From Candidatus Saccharimonadia bacterium (GTDB lineage Bacteria > Patescibacteriota > Saccharimonadia > Saccharimonadales > Saccharimonadaceae): DNA of 64,000 nucleotides. The notes beneath the pieces were generated by a model. The model was not told where the DNA came from. It ran no database searches and worked only from the letters and a program-made list of their open reading frames with translations. Shown one piece after another: positions 23,319-31,574 of this stretch. The first letter of the stretch is position 1; every line of letters begins with the position of its first letter. Both the position numbers and the translations under genes were made by a program. The stretch is taken from NCBI GenBank assembly GCA_023257145.1, contig JALRDA010000131.1, positions 1 through 64,000 on the forward strand, written 5' to 3'.

Positions 23319-26177
23319 ATGAAATTTAAAGCCAACAGCCGTCGACGCGCGCTCGAATATGAAAAAGATATCGTCGCACAGTGGAAGAGAAACAAGACAT
23401 TTGAAAAGTCGGTTGAAATGCGACCGAAAGATAATTCCTATGTCTTTTATGATGGCCCTCCGTTTATTTCCGGCGTGCCACACCATGGGACACTTTTAAG
23501 CTCAATTGTTAAAGACGTCGTGCCTCGTTATCAGACGATGAAAGGCAAGCGTGTCGAGCGTGTTTGGGGTTGGGACTGCCATGGGCTACCCGCTGAACGC
23601 TATACCGAAAAGAAGCTTGGTATTAATTCACGCGAAGAAGTAATTAATTACGGCATTGAGAAATATATCATCGCCTGTCGCGAAAATATGGTGCAAACCA
23701 GTAGTCTATGGGAAGACACAATTGACCGAATTGGCCGCTGGGTAGACTTTAAGGGTGCCTATAAAACCATGGACAAGGAATACATGGAAAGTGTTTGGTG
23801 GGCATTCAAGAATCTTTACGAAAAGGGCAAGATCTACGAAGGCGAAAAAGTACTCATGTACTGTACGCTCGATGCGACACCACTTTCAAAGGCCGAGGTG
23901 ACGATGGACGCCGGTGCGTACCAGGATGTAACTGACCCAAGTGTGTATGTGAAGTTTAAATTAACAAGTGGCGCAACACTACTGGCTTGGACGACAACGC
24001 CGTGGACGCTGCCGTCAAATACAGCGATTGCTGTGAACAAAGAAATTGATTACGTTGAAGTTAAAGTGAACGGTGAACAACTAATTATCGCGAATGAATT
24101 AGTTCAAAAAGTTTTGACTGATCAAAAACATCAACCGCTAGACTACGAAATTGTGCGTAGTCTAAAAGGTGAAGAGCTGATTGGGGAATCATACGAACCG
24201 CTACTAGGTGTCGATCGCGGTGAAAATGCACACAAGGTTTGGCATGCAGACTACGTGAGTGTCGAAGACGGTACCGGAATTGTTCATATCGCACCGACGT
24301 ACGGTGAAGAAGACTTTGCGATGGCGAAGAAAAATAAAATTCCAGTTGTCCATACGATAGACGCCAATGGCTTATTTACCGAAAGTGACTGGAAAGGCCA
24401 AAATGTCTGGGAGATCAACAAGCAAATTGCAAAAGATCTTCATGAGCGAGGAATTGTGTGGAAGATCGACTATATCCGTCACAGCTACCCACATTGTCAC
24501 CGCTGCGGCACTAAGCTAATGTACCGTGCACATCCTAGCTGGTTTATGGACATCGACGCGCAGCGTGAAACAATGCTGGAAAAGAACGGCAATGTTAATT
24601 GGTTCCCAGAACATGTTAAGAATGGTCGCTTTGCAAAAACAATTGAACAAGCGCCGGATTGGAACCTATCACGAGATCGCTTCTGGGCAACAGCGATGCC
24701 AGTTTGGAAGGGTACTGATAAAGACGGGGACACGCATATAAAAGTCGTCGGTAGCTACGCGGAATTGAAAGAACTAAGCGGTGTCGAACTCGACGATTAT
24801 CACCGTCCATGGGTCGATGACATCACATTCGAAATTGATGGCGTCACGTATAGCCGCATCGACAAGGTGATGGATAGTTGGTTTGAGGCTGGTAGTATGC
24901 CATTTGCACAGTTCCATTATCCATTTGAAAACAAGCAGAAGTTTGAAGCGAATTTCCCCGGTGATTTCATCGTGGAATATATCGGACAGGTTCGTGCATG
25001 GTTCTACTACATGCACTCGATGAGCGTTGCCTTGTTTGGTGAAAATTCATTTAAAAATGTTATCGTAACCGGTAACGTTGCCGGTAATGATGGCCGCAAG
25101 ATGAGTAAAAGCTACGGCAACTACACCGACCCGAATGTTTTGATGGATCAGTATTCTGCCGACAGTCTACGCTTCCTATTGCTGCAAAGTCCGTTGCTAA
25201 ACGGTGAGGATTTCGCCTTGCAAGATAAAGAAGTGGGTGATGTTGCACGCAAGCTTTCCATGATCTGGAATATGTACGATTTCTTTACGATGTATGCAGA
25301 AGTTGATGGTTGGGAGTTTAATGGCGATTTATCTGATCCATCTGATCATTTAGAAAATCCGCTCGACCAGTGGATTGTCAGTCGCGTCCATCAATTAACG
25401 GCCGAGATTGAAAAACACTTGGATGCCTATGATATTCCGAATGCCGTAAAGCCAATCTTGCCATTTATCGAAGATGCTAGTAACTGGTATGTGCGCCGTA
25501 GTCGACGTCGCTTCTGGAAGTCTGACGAAATCGAAGATAAGGATAATGCCTATCGGACATTGCACTATGTTCTTGTTCAGCTTGCGCAGGTGATCGCACC
25601 GTTTACGCCGTTCCTCGCCGAAGAGCTCTACCAAAAATTAACAGGTGGTGAAAGTGTTCATTTGCTTGACTGGCCAAAGGTTGGCCACGTGAATGAACTG
25701 GTGATCAAGGACATGGAGACGGTTCGTGAATACGTGAACGAGGGGCTAAGTATTCGTGCTAAGGAGCGCCAAAAGGTTCGTCAGCCACTTGCAAGTGTCA
25801 CCATTCCAACATTTGGTGAGTTTGTGAACTTCGAAGATATCCTGACGGAAGAACTGAATGTCAAAAAAGTTATTCAAGGTAAAGAATTGGCATTAGATCT
25901 AGCGCTAACCCCAGAACTCAAGCGCGAAGGGTTGATGCGCGAAGTGATTCGCCATATCCAAAGCGCGCGAAAGGCGGCTGGATTGAATGTCGATGATCGC
26001 ATTACTGTCGGACTATCAACTGATGATGATGACTTGAAGCGGGCCATCGACGAACATCGCAATACCATCAGTGCCGAGGTTCTGGCGGATGACCTGGGCA
26101 GTGATATGCGGGAATTGTACCAAAGTGCTGCAAAAGTTGAAGGTGTGATGCTGGATATTTCGATCGATAAAGCCTAG
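23319..26177 (+). CDS. ileS: Isoleucyl-tRNA synthetase, eukaryote-like type
   Basis: 952 residues. Charges tRNA-Ile. FYDGPPFISGVPHHGT is the class I signature in the form seen in type-2 (eukaryote-like) IleRS, with the last residue of HIGH-type HYGH replaced by Thr. KMSKS is intact in GRKMSKSYGNYTDP near 605. The CP1 editing domain, tRNA-binding CHRCGTKLM zinc-like motif and anticodon-binding domain are present. The type-2 form is often less sensitive to mupirocin. ATG 23319 is preferred over upstream TTG/ATG because AAAGGAGGAG lies eight bases away. It is the second gene of the T-box operon. Confidence 0.95.
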   Translation: MKFKANSRRRALEYEKDIVAQWKRNKTFEKSVEMRPKDNSYVFYDGPPFISGVPHHGTLLSSIVKDVVPRYQTMKGKRVERVWGWDCHGLPAERYTEKKLGINSREEVINYGIEKYIIACRENMVQTSSLWEDTIDRIGRWVDFKGAYKTMDKEYMESVWWAFKNLYEKGKIYEGEKVLMYCTLDATPLSKAEVTMDAGAYQDVTDPSVYVKFKLTSGATLLAWTTTPWTLPSNTAIAVNKEIDYVEVKVNGEQLIIANELVQKVLTDQKHQPLDYEIVRSLKGEELIGESYEPLLGVDRGENAHKVWHADYVSVEDGTGIVHIAPTYGEEDFAMAKKNKIPVVHTIDANGLFTESDWKGQNVWEINKQIAKDLHERGIVWKIDYIRHSYPHCHRCGTKLMYRAHPSWFMDIDAQRETMLEKNGNVNWFPEHVKNGRFAKTIEQAPDWNLSRDRFWATAMPVWKGTDKDGDTHIKVVGSYAELKELSGVELDDYHRPWVDDITFEIDGVTYSRIDKVMDSWFEAGSMPFAQFHYPFENKQKFEANFPGDFIVEYIGQVRAWFYYMHSMSVALFGENSFKNVIVTGNVAGNDGRKMSKSYGNYTDPNVLMDQYSADSLRFLLLQSPLLNGEDFALQDKEVGDVARKLSMIWNMYDFFTMYAEVDGWEFNGDLSDPSDHLENPLDQWIVSRVHQLTAEIEKHLDAYDIPNAVKPILPFIEDASNWYVRRSRRRFWKSDEIEDKDNAYRTLHYVLVQLAQVIAPFTPFLAEELYQKLTGGESVHLLDWPKVGHVNELVIKDMETVREYVNEGLSIRAKERQKVRQPLASVTIPTFGEFVNFEDILTEELNVKKVIQGKELALDLALTPELKREGLMREVIRHIQSARKAAGLNVDDRITVGLSTDDDDLKRAIDEHRNTISAEVLADDLGSDMRELYQSAAKVEGVMLDISIDKA

Positions 26178-26197
26178 GCACTAAAATAGCCTGCTCA

Positions 26198-26230
26198 AGC
26201 GCCTCGGAGTGATCCGGGGTGCTTTATTGT
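26198..26230 (+). terminator. ileS terminator
   Basis: 10-bp stem with two G-U pairs (AGCGCCTCGG at 26198-26207, CCGGGGTGCT at 26214-26223) and a short T-rich tail. Confidence 0.6.
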
Positions 26231-26296
26231 TGGTCTGACATCAAAGATTACGCTTGTGTGTAGCCATAAGCGTTATTGACTTTTTTATAAAAAGTG

Positions 26297-26325
26297 TTGA
26301 CATATGTTTTATAATTATGTATGAT
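26297..26325 (+). promoter_or_regulatory. Promoter of the SipW locus
   Basis: TTGACA (26297-26302), a 17-base spacer and TATGAT (26320-26325), with TG just before the -10. The leader to the start codon is about 100 bases; nothing else is seen in 26231-26296. Confidence 0.8.
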
Positions 26326-26433
26326 TACCGATGTGTCTTATGAAAGTCATAAGTAACAACCCAGATGTTTTGGGGTAGCAATGTAATTTTCAGACCTTCT
26401 ATTGTGGCGATTGTCACAAGAAAGGGGACAATT

Positions 26434-26970
26434 ATGTCCTCCAACATTAACAACACACGCAAAAAGCGGATCCTCGGATCGGCTGCAGCCATCGCGGGTC
26501 TCGGCATTGCGGTGGCGGCGTTCAGCCCAATTGCCGGCGCCAACTTCAGTGACTCGAAGACCGGTCGCATCGACGCGACCGCCTCGACGCTGACCATCGG
26601 CTTGTCGGACGACAAGAACAACGTCAACACGTTCGATCTCGACTACGACAACCTGACGCCGGGGCAGCCCATGTCCAGGACCATCTACGTCAAGAACAAC
26701 GGCAGCATCCCGGCAGCGACCAAGGTCGGCTACCCTCTCACAGAGGGGGTGACGCCGGTCGGTGTCAATCTGGACGAGCTCAAGGTTGGTGTGAACGGTA
26801 CGCAGGACATGGTTCCCGCATCGCAGTTCAATACCATCAACCTCGGAGTGCTTCAACCCGGCGAGACCAAATCGGTCAACCTGACGATGCTGCTCCAGAC
26901 CAACGACAACAACTGGCAGGGCAAAACCTTTGGGGCAACCCTCACGGTCACCGGCGAGCAAGTCGGCTGA
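26434..26970 (+). CDS. CalY/TasA-like exported protein (SipW-type signal)
   Basis: 178 residues. A basic start (NNTRKKRILGSAAA), a hydrophobic stretch and the cut region AGANFSDSKTG give the SipW-type signal of CalY/TasA proteins. The rest is a beta-rich domain with LTPGQPMSRTIYVKNNGSIPA (split here) and LQPGETKSVNLTML, the pattern of matrix and fibre proteins in that family. The gene is much richer in G and C at third positions than its neighbours, with codon choice of an actinobacterial kind, which suggests transfer from a high-GC host. AAAGGGGACA precedes ATG 26434. It precedes a second exported protein and a SipW-type peptidase. Confidence 0.75.
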   Translation: MSSNINNTRKKRILGSAAAIAGLGIAVAAFSPIAGANFSDSKTGRIDATASTLTIGLSDDKNNVNTFDLDYDNLTPGQPMSRTIYVKNNGSIPAATKVGYPLTEGVTPVGVNLDELKVGVNGTQDMVPASQFNTINLGVLQPGETKSVNLTMLLQTNDNNWQGKTFGATLTVTGEQVG

Positions 26971-26987
26971 CGCAGGATCTTGCGCTA

Positions 26988-27032
26988 GCAGTGGACACTC
27001 TCTTCCTTTTTTGGAAGGTGAGTGTCCACTGC
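26988..27032 (+). terminator. Long hairpin after the CalY-like gene
   Basis: 13-bp perfect arms (26988-27000, 27020-27032) enclose an inner TTCC/GGAA stem with a T6 loop. No T-run follows, so it may be an attenuator or mRNA-stabilising hairpin rather than a full stop. Confidence 0.7.
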
Positions 27033-27130
27033 GACACAAAATTTACTATTGAAATGATCGTAAGGTTCCGAACGTATTCTGAATCTTACGCACACGTCCA
27101 TAGACAATCCAATATATGTTAGGAGTGGTG

Positions 27131-27553
27131 ATGAAGTACCGCCGGTATGTGCTGATCTCAGCAGGAATATTGACCGCCGGTTTGATTGCTACAAGCCCGG
27201 TTGCTAATGCGGCATGGCAAGACAGCCGTCACGGCAATGTCTCGGTTACAGTAAAAATGAACGAGATACCAAGTATTAACGTAGTGAGGCCGACTTCGCC
27301 GAATAGCGAACCTCAGCCCATTAGCACGGTACCAGTAATGGCGCCTATTGCTCCAGTAGTGACAACAAAATCCACATCTGGTCCTGCGCCCACTTCGGAC
27401 GCACCCGCGCTTCCGAAGGAGCAAACAATTGACCCAGCATCCACTACGAAAGAATCGCCGACAGCGCAATCCGGCGCAGAGCCTGAGGCTTCAACCACAG
27501 CAACTTCGCCAGCCGGAGTTGCAGCCGAAGAAACAAAGAAGGTCGGTCCTTAG
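27131..27553 (+). CDS. Secreted Pro/Thr-rich protein
   Basis: 140 residues. A signal region (MKYRRYVLISAGILTAGL) ends at ATSPVANAAWQDSRHGNVSV, resembling the SipW-cut N-termini of CalY-type proteins. After about 20 residues of possible beta strand the protein becomes a Pro/Ala/Thr/Ser-rich tail without any fold. It may be a truncated or minimal member of the family above, or a spacer that displays a short beta segment. ATG 27131 has AGGAG at 27121. The last 35 bases overlap the likely start of the SipW gene. Confidence 0.6.
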   Translation: MKYRRYVLISAGILTAGLIATSPVANAAWQDSRHGNVSVTVKMNEIPSINVVRPTSPNSEPQPISTVPVMAPIAPVVTTKSTSGPAPTSDAPALPKEQTIDPASTTKESPTAQSGAEPEASTTATSPAGVAAEETKKVGP

Positions 27554-28040
27554 GGCTGTATCTGCCTGCGTTATATCTGTTATGATTTTACTTGTCGCTG
27601 CGGCCGTATTTGCTACCGGAGTAAAATCGTTCCGTATCGGATCGGGTTCCATGGAGCCTACCATCCCCGTTGGCTCACTCGTTATTGCAACGCCTGCACC
27701 TGACGTCAAAGTCGGAGATGTCATTCTTTTTCCCGGCAATCACGGTACTCTAACCGTCCACCGCTATATCGGTGATGCGGATGACGGTAGTGTGCAAACG
27801 CAAGGCGATGCGAATGCGACACCTGATATTCATGAGCACCCGCTTCAAAAGAGCGAAGTCATGGGAAAAGTTGTCATGCAGATGACACTGCTGAGTCCAT
27901 CAGTGTGGATGAGCATTCGCGGCCTCGTTATCGCGCTGATGATTATAGTAATCATTGCGTGCTGTATTATGTGGCCAAAAAGTGACGGCGAGGATTTGTC
28001 GAAAAACCCAAAAGTGGAAGACCACGCTCTGACACATTAA
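27519..28040 (+). CDS. SipW-type (His) signal peptidase I
   Basis: About 173 residues from TTG 27519. The membrane helix (CVISVMILLVAAAVFATG) is followed by GSGSMEPTIP with the catalytic Ser at 44, and TVHRYIGD where His81 replaces the Lys of ordinary LepB. That swap defines the ER/SipW-type S26B family. A second hydrophobic helix near the C-terminus is also typical of the ER-type family. The frame is open further upstream inside the preceding gene, but that part is low-complexity Arg/Gln and is not like the family. No ATG fits, so the start is uncertain. It probably processes the two exported proteins upstream. Confidence 0.75.
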   Translation: MQPKKQRRSVLRAVSACVISVMILLVAAAVFATGVKSFRIGSGSMEPTIPVGSLVIATPAPDVKVGDVILFPGNHGTLTVHRYIGDADDGSVQTQGDANATPDIHEHPLQKSEVMGKVVMQMTLLSPSVWMSIRGLVIALMIIVIIACCIMWPKSDGEDLSKNPKVEDHALTH

Positions 28041-28104
28041 CCCCGACCGACTTTTCGGTCAGCGTTCCGAGCATTGCTCCGCTGACGAAACGTCGGCGGG
28101 GTAT
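28041..28104 (+). terminator. Long imperfect hairpin terminator
   Basis: A long stem with bulges (CCCCG-CCGAC-TTCG-TCAGCG against CGCTGACGAA-GTCGG-CGGGG, 28041-28101), followed by TATTTGC. It is the end of the SipW locus. Confidence 0.7.
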
Positions 28105-28175
28105 TTGCTTTCCGAACTATTGTATATGCTTGTGCTTGGGAGTATAAATGAGCGTATAAACAGGAAAACAGACAT

Positions 28176-28928
28176 ATGCAGCCAATCATCGGGATTACAA
28201 TGTGCTTTGACGGTAGTGATATGATCAAGCCAGGTGTCGAATATAACTATGTGCGAAGAGAGTATGGTGCTGCGGTCCAAAAAGCGGGCGGTCAGCCCGT
28301 CTTTCTTGATCCAAGTCTTGATCCGCTGGTTGCGGCAAGATTATGCGACGGTATTGTGATTAGTGGCGGGGAAGACATCGACCCGACACTTTACGGGCAG
28401 CTGATTAATGGTGCGCGTCAGCAGGAGCCACGAACGAGGACTGATTGGGAGCGACGACTTATTGATGCTTGTGACGAATGGAGCCGTCCAATACTCGGTA
28501 TTTGTTACGGCGAACAGCTATTGAATGTGCACTACGGCGGTACATTGTACCAAGATATTGCATCGGATCTACAGAGCCAAGTTGACCACGGCACGAGTGT
28601 AGCTGCTGCATATCATGAAATTGTATTCGAACAGGATTTTCTGGGGTATAGTAGTGGTGATTCGGTGACCGTTGCTGCGCGACATCACCAAGCGGTTCGA
28701 GACTTAGCACCGGGATTTGTTGTGACGGCGCGCTCAAGTGACGGCAGTGTCGAGGCGATTGCCGGGCGTGGGCATGTCGGCGTGCAGTGGCACGCTGAAT
28801 CGGATCAGACTGCCGAAAAAATTTACGAAGAATTTATCAAGCATTGTCAAGCGCGTGCGGCTAGTGTAGCAAGTGTTCGTTCGCAGCTTATCAAAATCCC
28901 AAAATTTCTCTCTCGATTCAGCAGATAG
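28176..28928 (+). CDS. Class I amidotransferase-like hydrolase (peptidase C26)
   Basis: 250 residues matching gamma-glutamyl-gamma-aminobutyrate hydrolase and related C26 enzymes. The catalytic Cys is in LGICYGEQLLNV (near 110). The His is in VQWHAESD (near 208), and the RHHQAVRDL loop follows the family. DIDPTLYG and the Gly-rich GIVISGGEDIDP precede it. It probably cleaves a gamma-glutamyl amide; the true substrate is unknown. The C-terminal 40 residues are basic and not part of the domain. It lies between the SipW locus and a run of membrane proteins. Confidence 0.82.
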   Translation: MQPIIGITMCFDGSDMIKPGVEYNYVRREYGAAVQKAGGQPVFLDPSLDPLVAARLCDGIVISGGEDIDPTLYGQLINGARQQEPRTRTDWERRLIDACDEWSRPILGICYGEQLLNVHYGGTLYQDIASDLQSQVDHGTSVAAAYHEIVFEQDFLGYSSGDSVTVAARHHQAVRDLAPGFVVTARSSDGSVEAIAGRGHVGVQWHAESDQTAEKIYEEFIKHCQARAASVASVRSQLIKIPKFLSRFSR

Positions 28929-28988
28929 TCTGTTATCAGTAAATTTGGGTCTTGCAATTGCATTCTGTGGTCGCCAATATAAAGAGTG

Positions 28989-30149
28989 ATGATTCCAGAC
29001 ATATCTTCCTTAAAGCATAGCTTCTATAACGGTGCGATTAAAACCCGCATTCAATTAATTTGGATGCAGGATTGGGCAATGAAGATCGCCTTGTGGTTGA
29101 CACTGTTCGTAAATCTATCCGGTGCAACCCTTTTTCTGATAGCATATTTGGTTGTCGAAGACAGGTCACAGATTTTGTCGCGCACCGATTCGCTAATCGT
29201 CTTAGCAGCTGCGCTATTTCCCTTTGCTATGTTCTATTTCGCGGCAGTCTATAGTATGGGGCTACTAATTTACCGTCATCGGGTGAGGTGGGCTGTTCGC
29301 CGTCAAGCGACAATCGTACCTCAGTATGACCTGTCGCTAAGCCCACTCGAGGCGGCAGCGCTAATCGGGCATGCTGGGTACATGACCGAAGCATGGCATT
29401 TGCTGTATAGGCTAGTGCAGACCGGTAATGTAGCGGTGATTGAAAGCGCAGATGGGACAGGTGAGTTGAAGAGGATTGCCACAGATGCATCAGCTGCGCG
29501 TCTTAAATGGTATGAGCGTCTAGTGCTTGATGATATTTTTATCGTGAAAGAACAGTACGAGCAGCGACTCCAAAAGAGTATGAATCCAGCGCGTTTAGCG
29601 GCACTGACTGGTTTGCATTACGATAAGAATCTGCCGCTTTCATCAGTACGTGATCGCATGGGGGAGGCGTACCTATCGCATTTAAACAGCTTGATCCGCA
29701 CCAGGCTCATTAATGATGGGTTTTTCCGTCAGCTGGGGGTAGTCGGTGTGTGGCTGCAGACATTACTTTACGTCATGATGCTGACATTGCCGTTTTTTAG
29801 TTTCCTGTTCTCGTACATTATGATTGATACCATTCCTTGGCAGGGTGCATCGCTTCAATTTTCGGTCCCGATGACGGCAATGATCATAGCGGGGTATGCG
29901 CTGGGGATCGTCGTTTGCATGATGTGGTTTTTAAGCACAAATATTTACACCAGGTTTGGTTTTGGCAAATACGTCGAGGCTGAGGGCCTGCGGTTATATA
30001 TTGACGCTGCGATGAAAGACAGGCTGCGTAGTGGAGCTGTCAGCAGTAAAGAGATGGCGTATTTTATGCCATATGCCCAGATGATGGGATTAGTTGATGG
30101 AGATGAGGAGAGGGAGCGGGCCGTCCTTGTCGCACTTGGCAAGAGATAG
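28989..30149 (+). CDS. DUF2207-like membrane protein
   Basis: 386 residues with four or five predicted helices: about 30-56, 68-92, 250-272, 296-320. The loop segment LSPLEAAALIGHAGYMTEAW, followed by LLYRLVQTGNVAVIES, resembles the DUF2207 (YciQ-like) pattern, and EGLRLYIDAAMKDRL fits its C-terminal block. The match is partial, so this could be a related but distinct family. No ribosome site is visible. ATG 28989 is five bases after TATAAA (28978-28983), so leaderless translation is possible. Function unknown. Confidence 0.55.
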   Translation: MIPDISSLKHSFYNGAIKTRIQLIWMQDWAMKIALWLTLFVNLSGATLFLIAYLVVEDRSQILSRTDSLIVLAAALFPFAMFYFAAVYSMGLLIYRHRVRWAVRRQATIVPQYDLSLSPLEAAALIGHAGYMTEAWHLLYRLVQTGNVAVIESADGTGELKRIATDASAARLKWYERLVLDDIFIVKEQYEQRLQKSMNPARLAALTGLHYDKNLPLSSVRDRMGEAYLSHLNSLIRTRLINDGFFRQLGVVGVWLQTLLYVMMLTLPFFSFLFSYIMIDTIPWQGASLQFSVPMTAMIIAGYALGIVVCMMWFLSTNIYTRFGFGKYVEAEGLRLYIDAAMKDRLRSGAVSSKEMAYFMPYAQMMGLVDGDEERERAVLVALGKR

Positions 30150-30156
30150 CAATATG

Positions 30157-30185
30157 TTGACATTTTATTAAACTTATGCTAACAT
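30157..30185 (+). promoter_or_regulatory. Extended -10 promoter of the 68-residue orphan
   Basis: TTGACA (30157-30162), a 17-base spacer ending TATGC, and TAACAT (30180-30185). It is of the same TATGC type as the promoters at 145 and 5287. Confidence 0.75.
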
Positions 30186-30223
30186 AGTATTATAAACCAA
30201 TAAAAATAAACAGAATTACATTT

Positions 30224-30430
30224 ATGTCACTATTTCATCCACATTTAACGCATCACGTCGGTTTTAAGCCGATCGATCCATTAGGCGATGGGCTACGCGA
30301 AGATATTTTGGCCGAGCAGGCTGAACCTGACCGTATTGTATTAGAGCTTCGTCCAGATGAGAATGAGATGCTTAAGTATCTTAAGGTTCTGACTGAAGAT
30401 AGCGATAGAATCGATTTTTCTGAAAGCTAG
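30224..30430 (+). CDS. Small acidic orphan protein
   Basis: 68 residues, acidic, no membrane segment; not recognised. The sequence includes DPLGDGLREDILAEQAEPDR and a Leu/Glu-rich helix. It has a strong promoter (30157) but no ribosome site in the AT-rich 38-base leader. It is followed 39 bases later by the zincin gene, which has its own -10 box. Treated as real because the start codon, promoter and codon use agree. Confidence 0.55.
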   Translation: MSLFHPHLTHHVGFKPIDPLGDGLREDILAEQAEPDRIVLELRPDENEMLKYLKVLTEDSDRIDFSES

Positions 30431-30469
30431 ATATTACTATATATTCTATAGTACAATAGCATAACTATT

Positions 30470-30853
30470 ATGATGCAGCTGACCGATGATCAATTTGACC
30501 AACTTATTTCCAATGCGATGGATGAACTGCCACAAGAATATATTCGTGGGCTAGAGAATGTCGTCATTGTTCAGGCTGATGATCCGACACCGGAACAACT
30601 TGAAAAGATGAAGGTAGATCCGCATCATGTTTTACTAGGCCTGTACGAAGGTACTCCATTAACGCAGCGCGGCAGTGGATTTTCGGGCATGCTACCTGAC
30701 AAAATTACTTTATTCAAGCATCCAATCCTTGCAGTGGTGTCAAATGACGACGAACTACGCGAGCAGATTAAACGGACGCTTTGGCATGAAATCGCTCACT
30801 ACTACGGCCTCAATCACAGCCATATTGATAAATTGCAAGCCAGTAGCGAATAA
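30470..30853 (+). CDS. Zincin-like metallopeptidase
   Basis: 127 residues with HEIAHYYGLNHSHI, the extended HExxHxxGxxH zinc signature of zincin-like metallopeptidases (the small family formerly DUF1025). N-terminal MMQLTDDQFDQLISNAMDELPQ is typical of this family, whose members are small cytoplasmic proteins of unclear substrate. Either of two ATGs (30470, 30473) can start it. The -10 box TACAAT (30452-30457) is 12 bases before ATG and there is no ribosome site. Confidence 0.8.
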   Translation: MMQLTDDQFDQLISNAMDELPQEYIRGLENVVIVQADDPTPEQLEKMKVDPHHVLLGLYEGTPLTQRGSGFSGMLPDKITLFKHPILAVVSNDDELREQIKRTLWHEIAHYYGLNHSHIDKLQASSE

Positions 30854-30864
30854 AACCCTTATGG

Positions 30865-30870
30865 TATAAT
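30865..30870 (+). promoter_or_regulatory. Extended -10 before the WYWW protein
   Basis: TGG followed by TATAAT (30865-30870), an extended -10 with no good -35, 45 bases before ATG 30915. Confidence 0.55.
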
Positions 30871-30914
30871 TGACTCACTAAACCCACGAAATATGGGTAT
30901 GAGTGAGGGAAGTG

Positions 30915-31505
30915 ATGAGACGATATGGTCTTGACGGGACATTACTACTGATTCAGTCGAGCTTACTTATTTTTTCGTGTGCTTTGATTGCCTTGCTTCT
31001 TCCGGCGGCGGCAGTTCATGGACTATCGGTCGGACCACTAGTGGATAAGGTGCTGGATGCGACGAAACTGATCGAACCGTCACGTCCAGGCTTGAATGAA
31101 AATAAAAATAATAACCAATCATCAGCTACTGATTCACGACCACCCGCTATGGCAACCCCTGCCGAGCAGAGCGCCGACTACTCTGCGCCGGTAGTGTCCG
31201 AGCGGCAATTCCAGCAAAATACACTGAAGCAGCTATCTACTGTCGAGCCGATTGAGGCGTTCAGCAGTGAGCGCAGCCTTACGCGCATCGCATATGTCGA
31301 TTCTACTACAAAGAACTCGGCGTCAACTTTCGAGCCTATTTCGCAAACGTCCGCGCCATTGCAAGTATCTAATCATGGCTGGAAGGTGTTTGGCGTGACT
31401 TGGTATTGGTGGTTAAGTGGAGTAGCTGGAGTTTGGTATAGTATTCGCTGGGTGGGTAGTGTAGGGTGGCGCCGACGGGCTAATAAAGATTTGTTAGCCA
31501 GCTAA
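30915..31505 (+). CDS. Exported protein with C-terminal WYWW signal (first of two)
   Basis: 196 residues. A membrane or signal helix (about 8-32), a disordered Asn/Ser/Pro-rich middle, and an unusual end: VFGVTWYWWL, a second hydrophobic stretch, then GWRRRANK. The three-part end (motif, hydrophobic helix, basic tail) is built like a sorting signal. The next gene ends the same way. ATG 30915 follows GAGGGA at 30905-30910; the longer GTG start at 30903 lacks spacing. Function unknown; exported and membrane bound is inferred from the helices. Confidence 0.7.
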   Translation: MRRYGLDGTLLLIQSSLLIFSCALIALLLPAAAVHGLSVGPLVDKVLDATKLIEPSRPGLNENKNNNQSSATDSRPPAMATPAEQSADYSAPVVSERQFQQNTLKQLSTVEPIEAFSSERSLTRIAYVDSTTKNSASTFEPISQTSAPLQVSNHGWKVFGVTWYWWLSGVAGVWYSIRWVGSVGWRRRANKDLLAS

Positions 31506-31517
31506 ATTTGAGTGTGG

Positions 31518-31523
31518 TATAGT
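31518..31523 (+). promoter_or_regulatory. Extended -10 of the lamin-tail protein
   Basis: TGG followed by TATAGT (31518-31523), lying inside the would-be longer reading frame and showing that the start at 31575 is correct. Confidence 0.55.
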
Positions 31524-31574
31524 AGGCGCAAAGTAATACTGCATGTGGAGTGCGGGAAAGCGAGACAATTCAAT

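Noticed and set aside
25680..25700. CACGTG palindrome as a parS site
   Set aside because: Only the core six bases match; the flanks differ from TGTTNCACGTGAAACA and it is inside ileS.
26347..27039. Long minus-strand frame across the CalY-like gene
   Set aside because: A shadow of the GC-rich gene on the plus strand; the protein has no family features and the plus strand has the promoter and ribosome site.
27131..28040. Frameshift fusion of the secreted protein with the SipW peptidase
   Set aside because: Both parts look complete; the overlap is short and fits coupling, and a fusion would tie an exported tail to a membrane enzyme.
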